In this document: in pieces, positions 63,809 to 64,000 of the stretch
Numbering within the stretch: position 1 is the stretch's first letter
How the letters are laid out: the number at the start of each line of letters is the position of its first letter
NCBI GenBank assembly: GCA_020465985.1
Contig: JAANYP010003852.1
Span: 186,001 to 250,000 of the forward strand
Direction of reading: 5' to 3'
From: Centrapalus pauciflorus
Lineage: Eukaryota > Streptophyta > Magnoliopsida > Asterales > Asteraceae
Length of the DNA: 64,000 bases
Notes under the pieces: generated by a model
Told to the model about the DNA's origin: nothing
The model's database searches: none
What the model saw: only the letters and a program-made list of their open reading frames with translations
Program-made: the position numbers and the translations under genes

Positions 63809-64000
63809 TTAAAAAATATACAGTTTTATTTATCGTAGCAACAATCATTAAACATTACTAGAAGGGTACCAACGTGCAATTGACGGTATTATATTTCCTA
63901 ATAATATTTATAACGCATATATTGTGTATAACATAATTACTTTTATGTTATGTATTCAACATCTCAACAAGTTAAATAAATTAAACTAACATACAAATAA

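Overview
This is an AT-rich plant nuclear window. The genes have introns, one multi-exon gene is a plant-type bHLH factor, and the intergenic space is packed with plant transposon families (Copia, hAT, Mutator, PIF/Harbinger, CACTA, Stowaway, SINE, Helitron). The organism is most likely a eudicot. An Asteraceae origin is only a guess, from the style of the transposon-encoded Myb/SANT protein and the SSR-rich intergenic DNA.

Only two ordinary host genes can be supported. Both are on the minus strand in the left quarter. At 0.4-2.4 kb lie the first four coding exons of an HVA22-like (TB2/DP1/REEP family) membrane protein, and the gene runs off the left edge. At 13.0-15.7 kb lies a complete five-exon bHLH gene of the POPEYE/bHLH47 type (iron-deficiency repressor family), with a non-coding first exon, a TATA box and a SINE in its 5'-UTR intron. 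Between them sits one 8.7-kb Copia retrotransposon (3402-12071). Its LTRs are nearly identical and it has a perfect 5-bp TSD, yet its pol is badly decayed. It carries a 2-kb DNA transposon with an intact 396-codon Myb/SANT-like gene, and that transposon in turn carries a small (TA)n-flanked element.

From 16 kb to the right edge I see no intact host gene. The region holds a hAT transposase pseudogene, at least five Helitron-like elements with 3' hairpins, hAT MITEs with perfect 8-bp TSDs (21.8, 52.2 and 62.2 kb), a Mutator-type MITE with a 9-bp TSD (28.5 kb), a long-TIR Mutator-like element with unrelated internal sequence (38.7-40.3 kb), Tourist-like MITEs with TTA/TAA TSDs (19.6, 42.7 and 60.5 kb), a Stowaway, two CACTA ends and a 50-bp-arm foldback. 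There are also tandem repeats, including a minisatellite of about 70-85 bp interrupted by two different transposons.

The most striking feature is a set of about 20 terminal-inverted-repeat elements from at least eight sequence families, nearly all lying directly between long (TA)n arrays. Different families share a similar outer end, roughly TAG-N(4-7)-GG(T/A)TCA-N(2-5)-G-N-(G)-A-A/T-C. They occur as beads on a string (30.7-32.8 kb holds four elements from three families with only (TA)n between), as a palindromic pair of about 600 bp (23.7-24.3 kb), and with long internal sequences that look captured (24.6-25.7 and 55.5-56.5 kb). They resemble in principle the (TA)n-associated Micron elements known from rice, but here several unrelated interiors share one kind of end. 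This is the best candidate for an undescribed system in the window.
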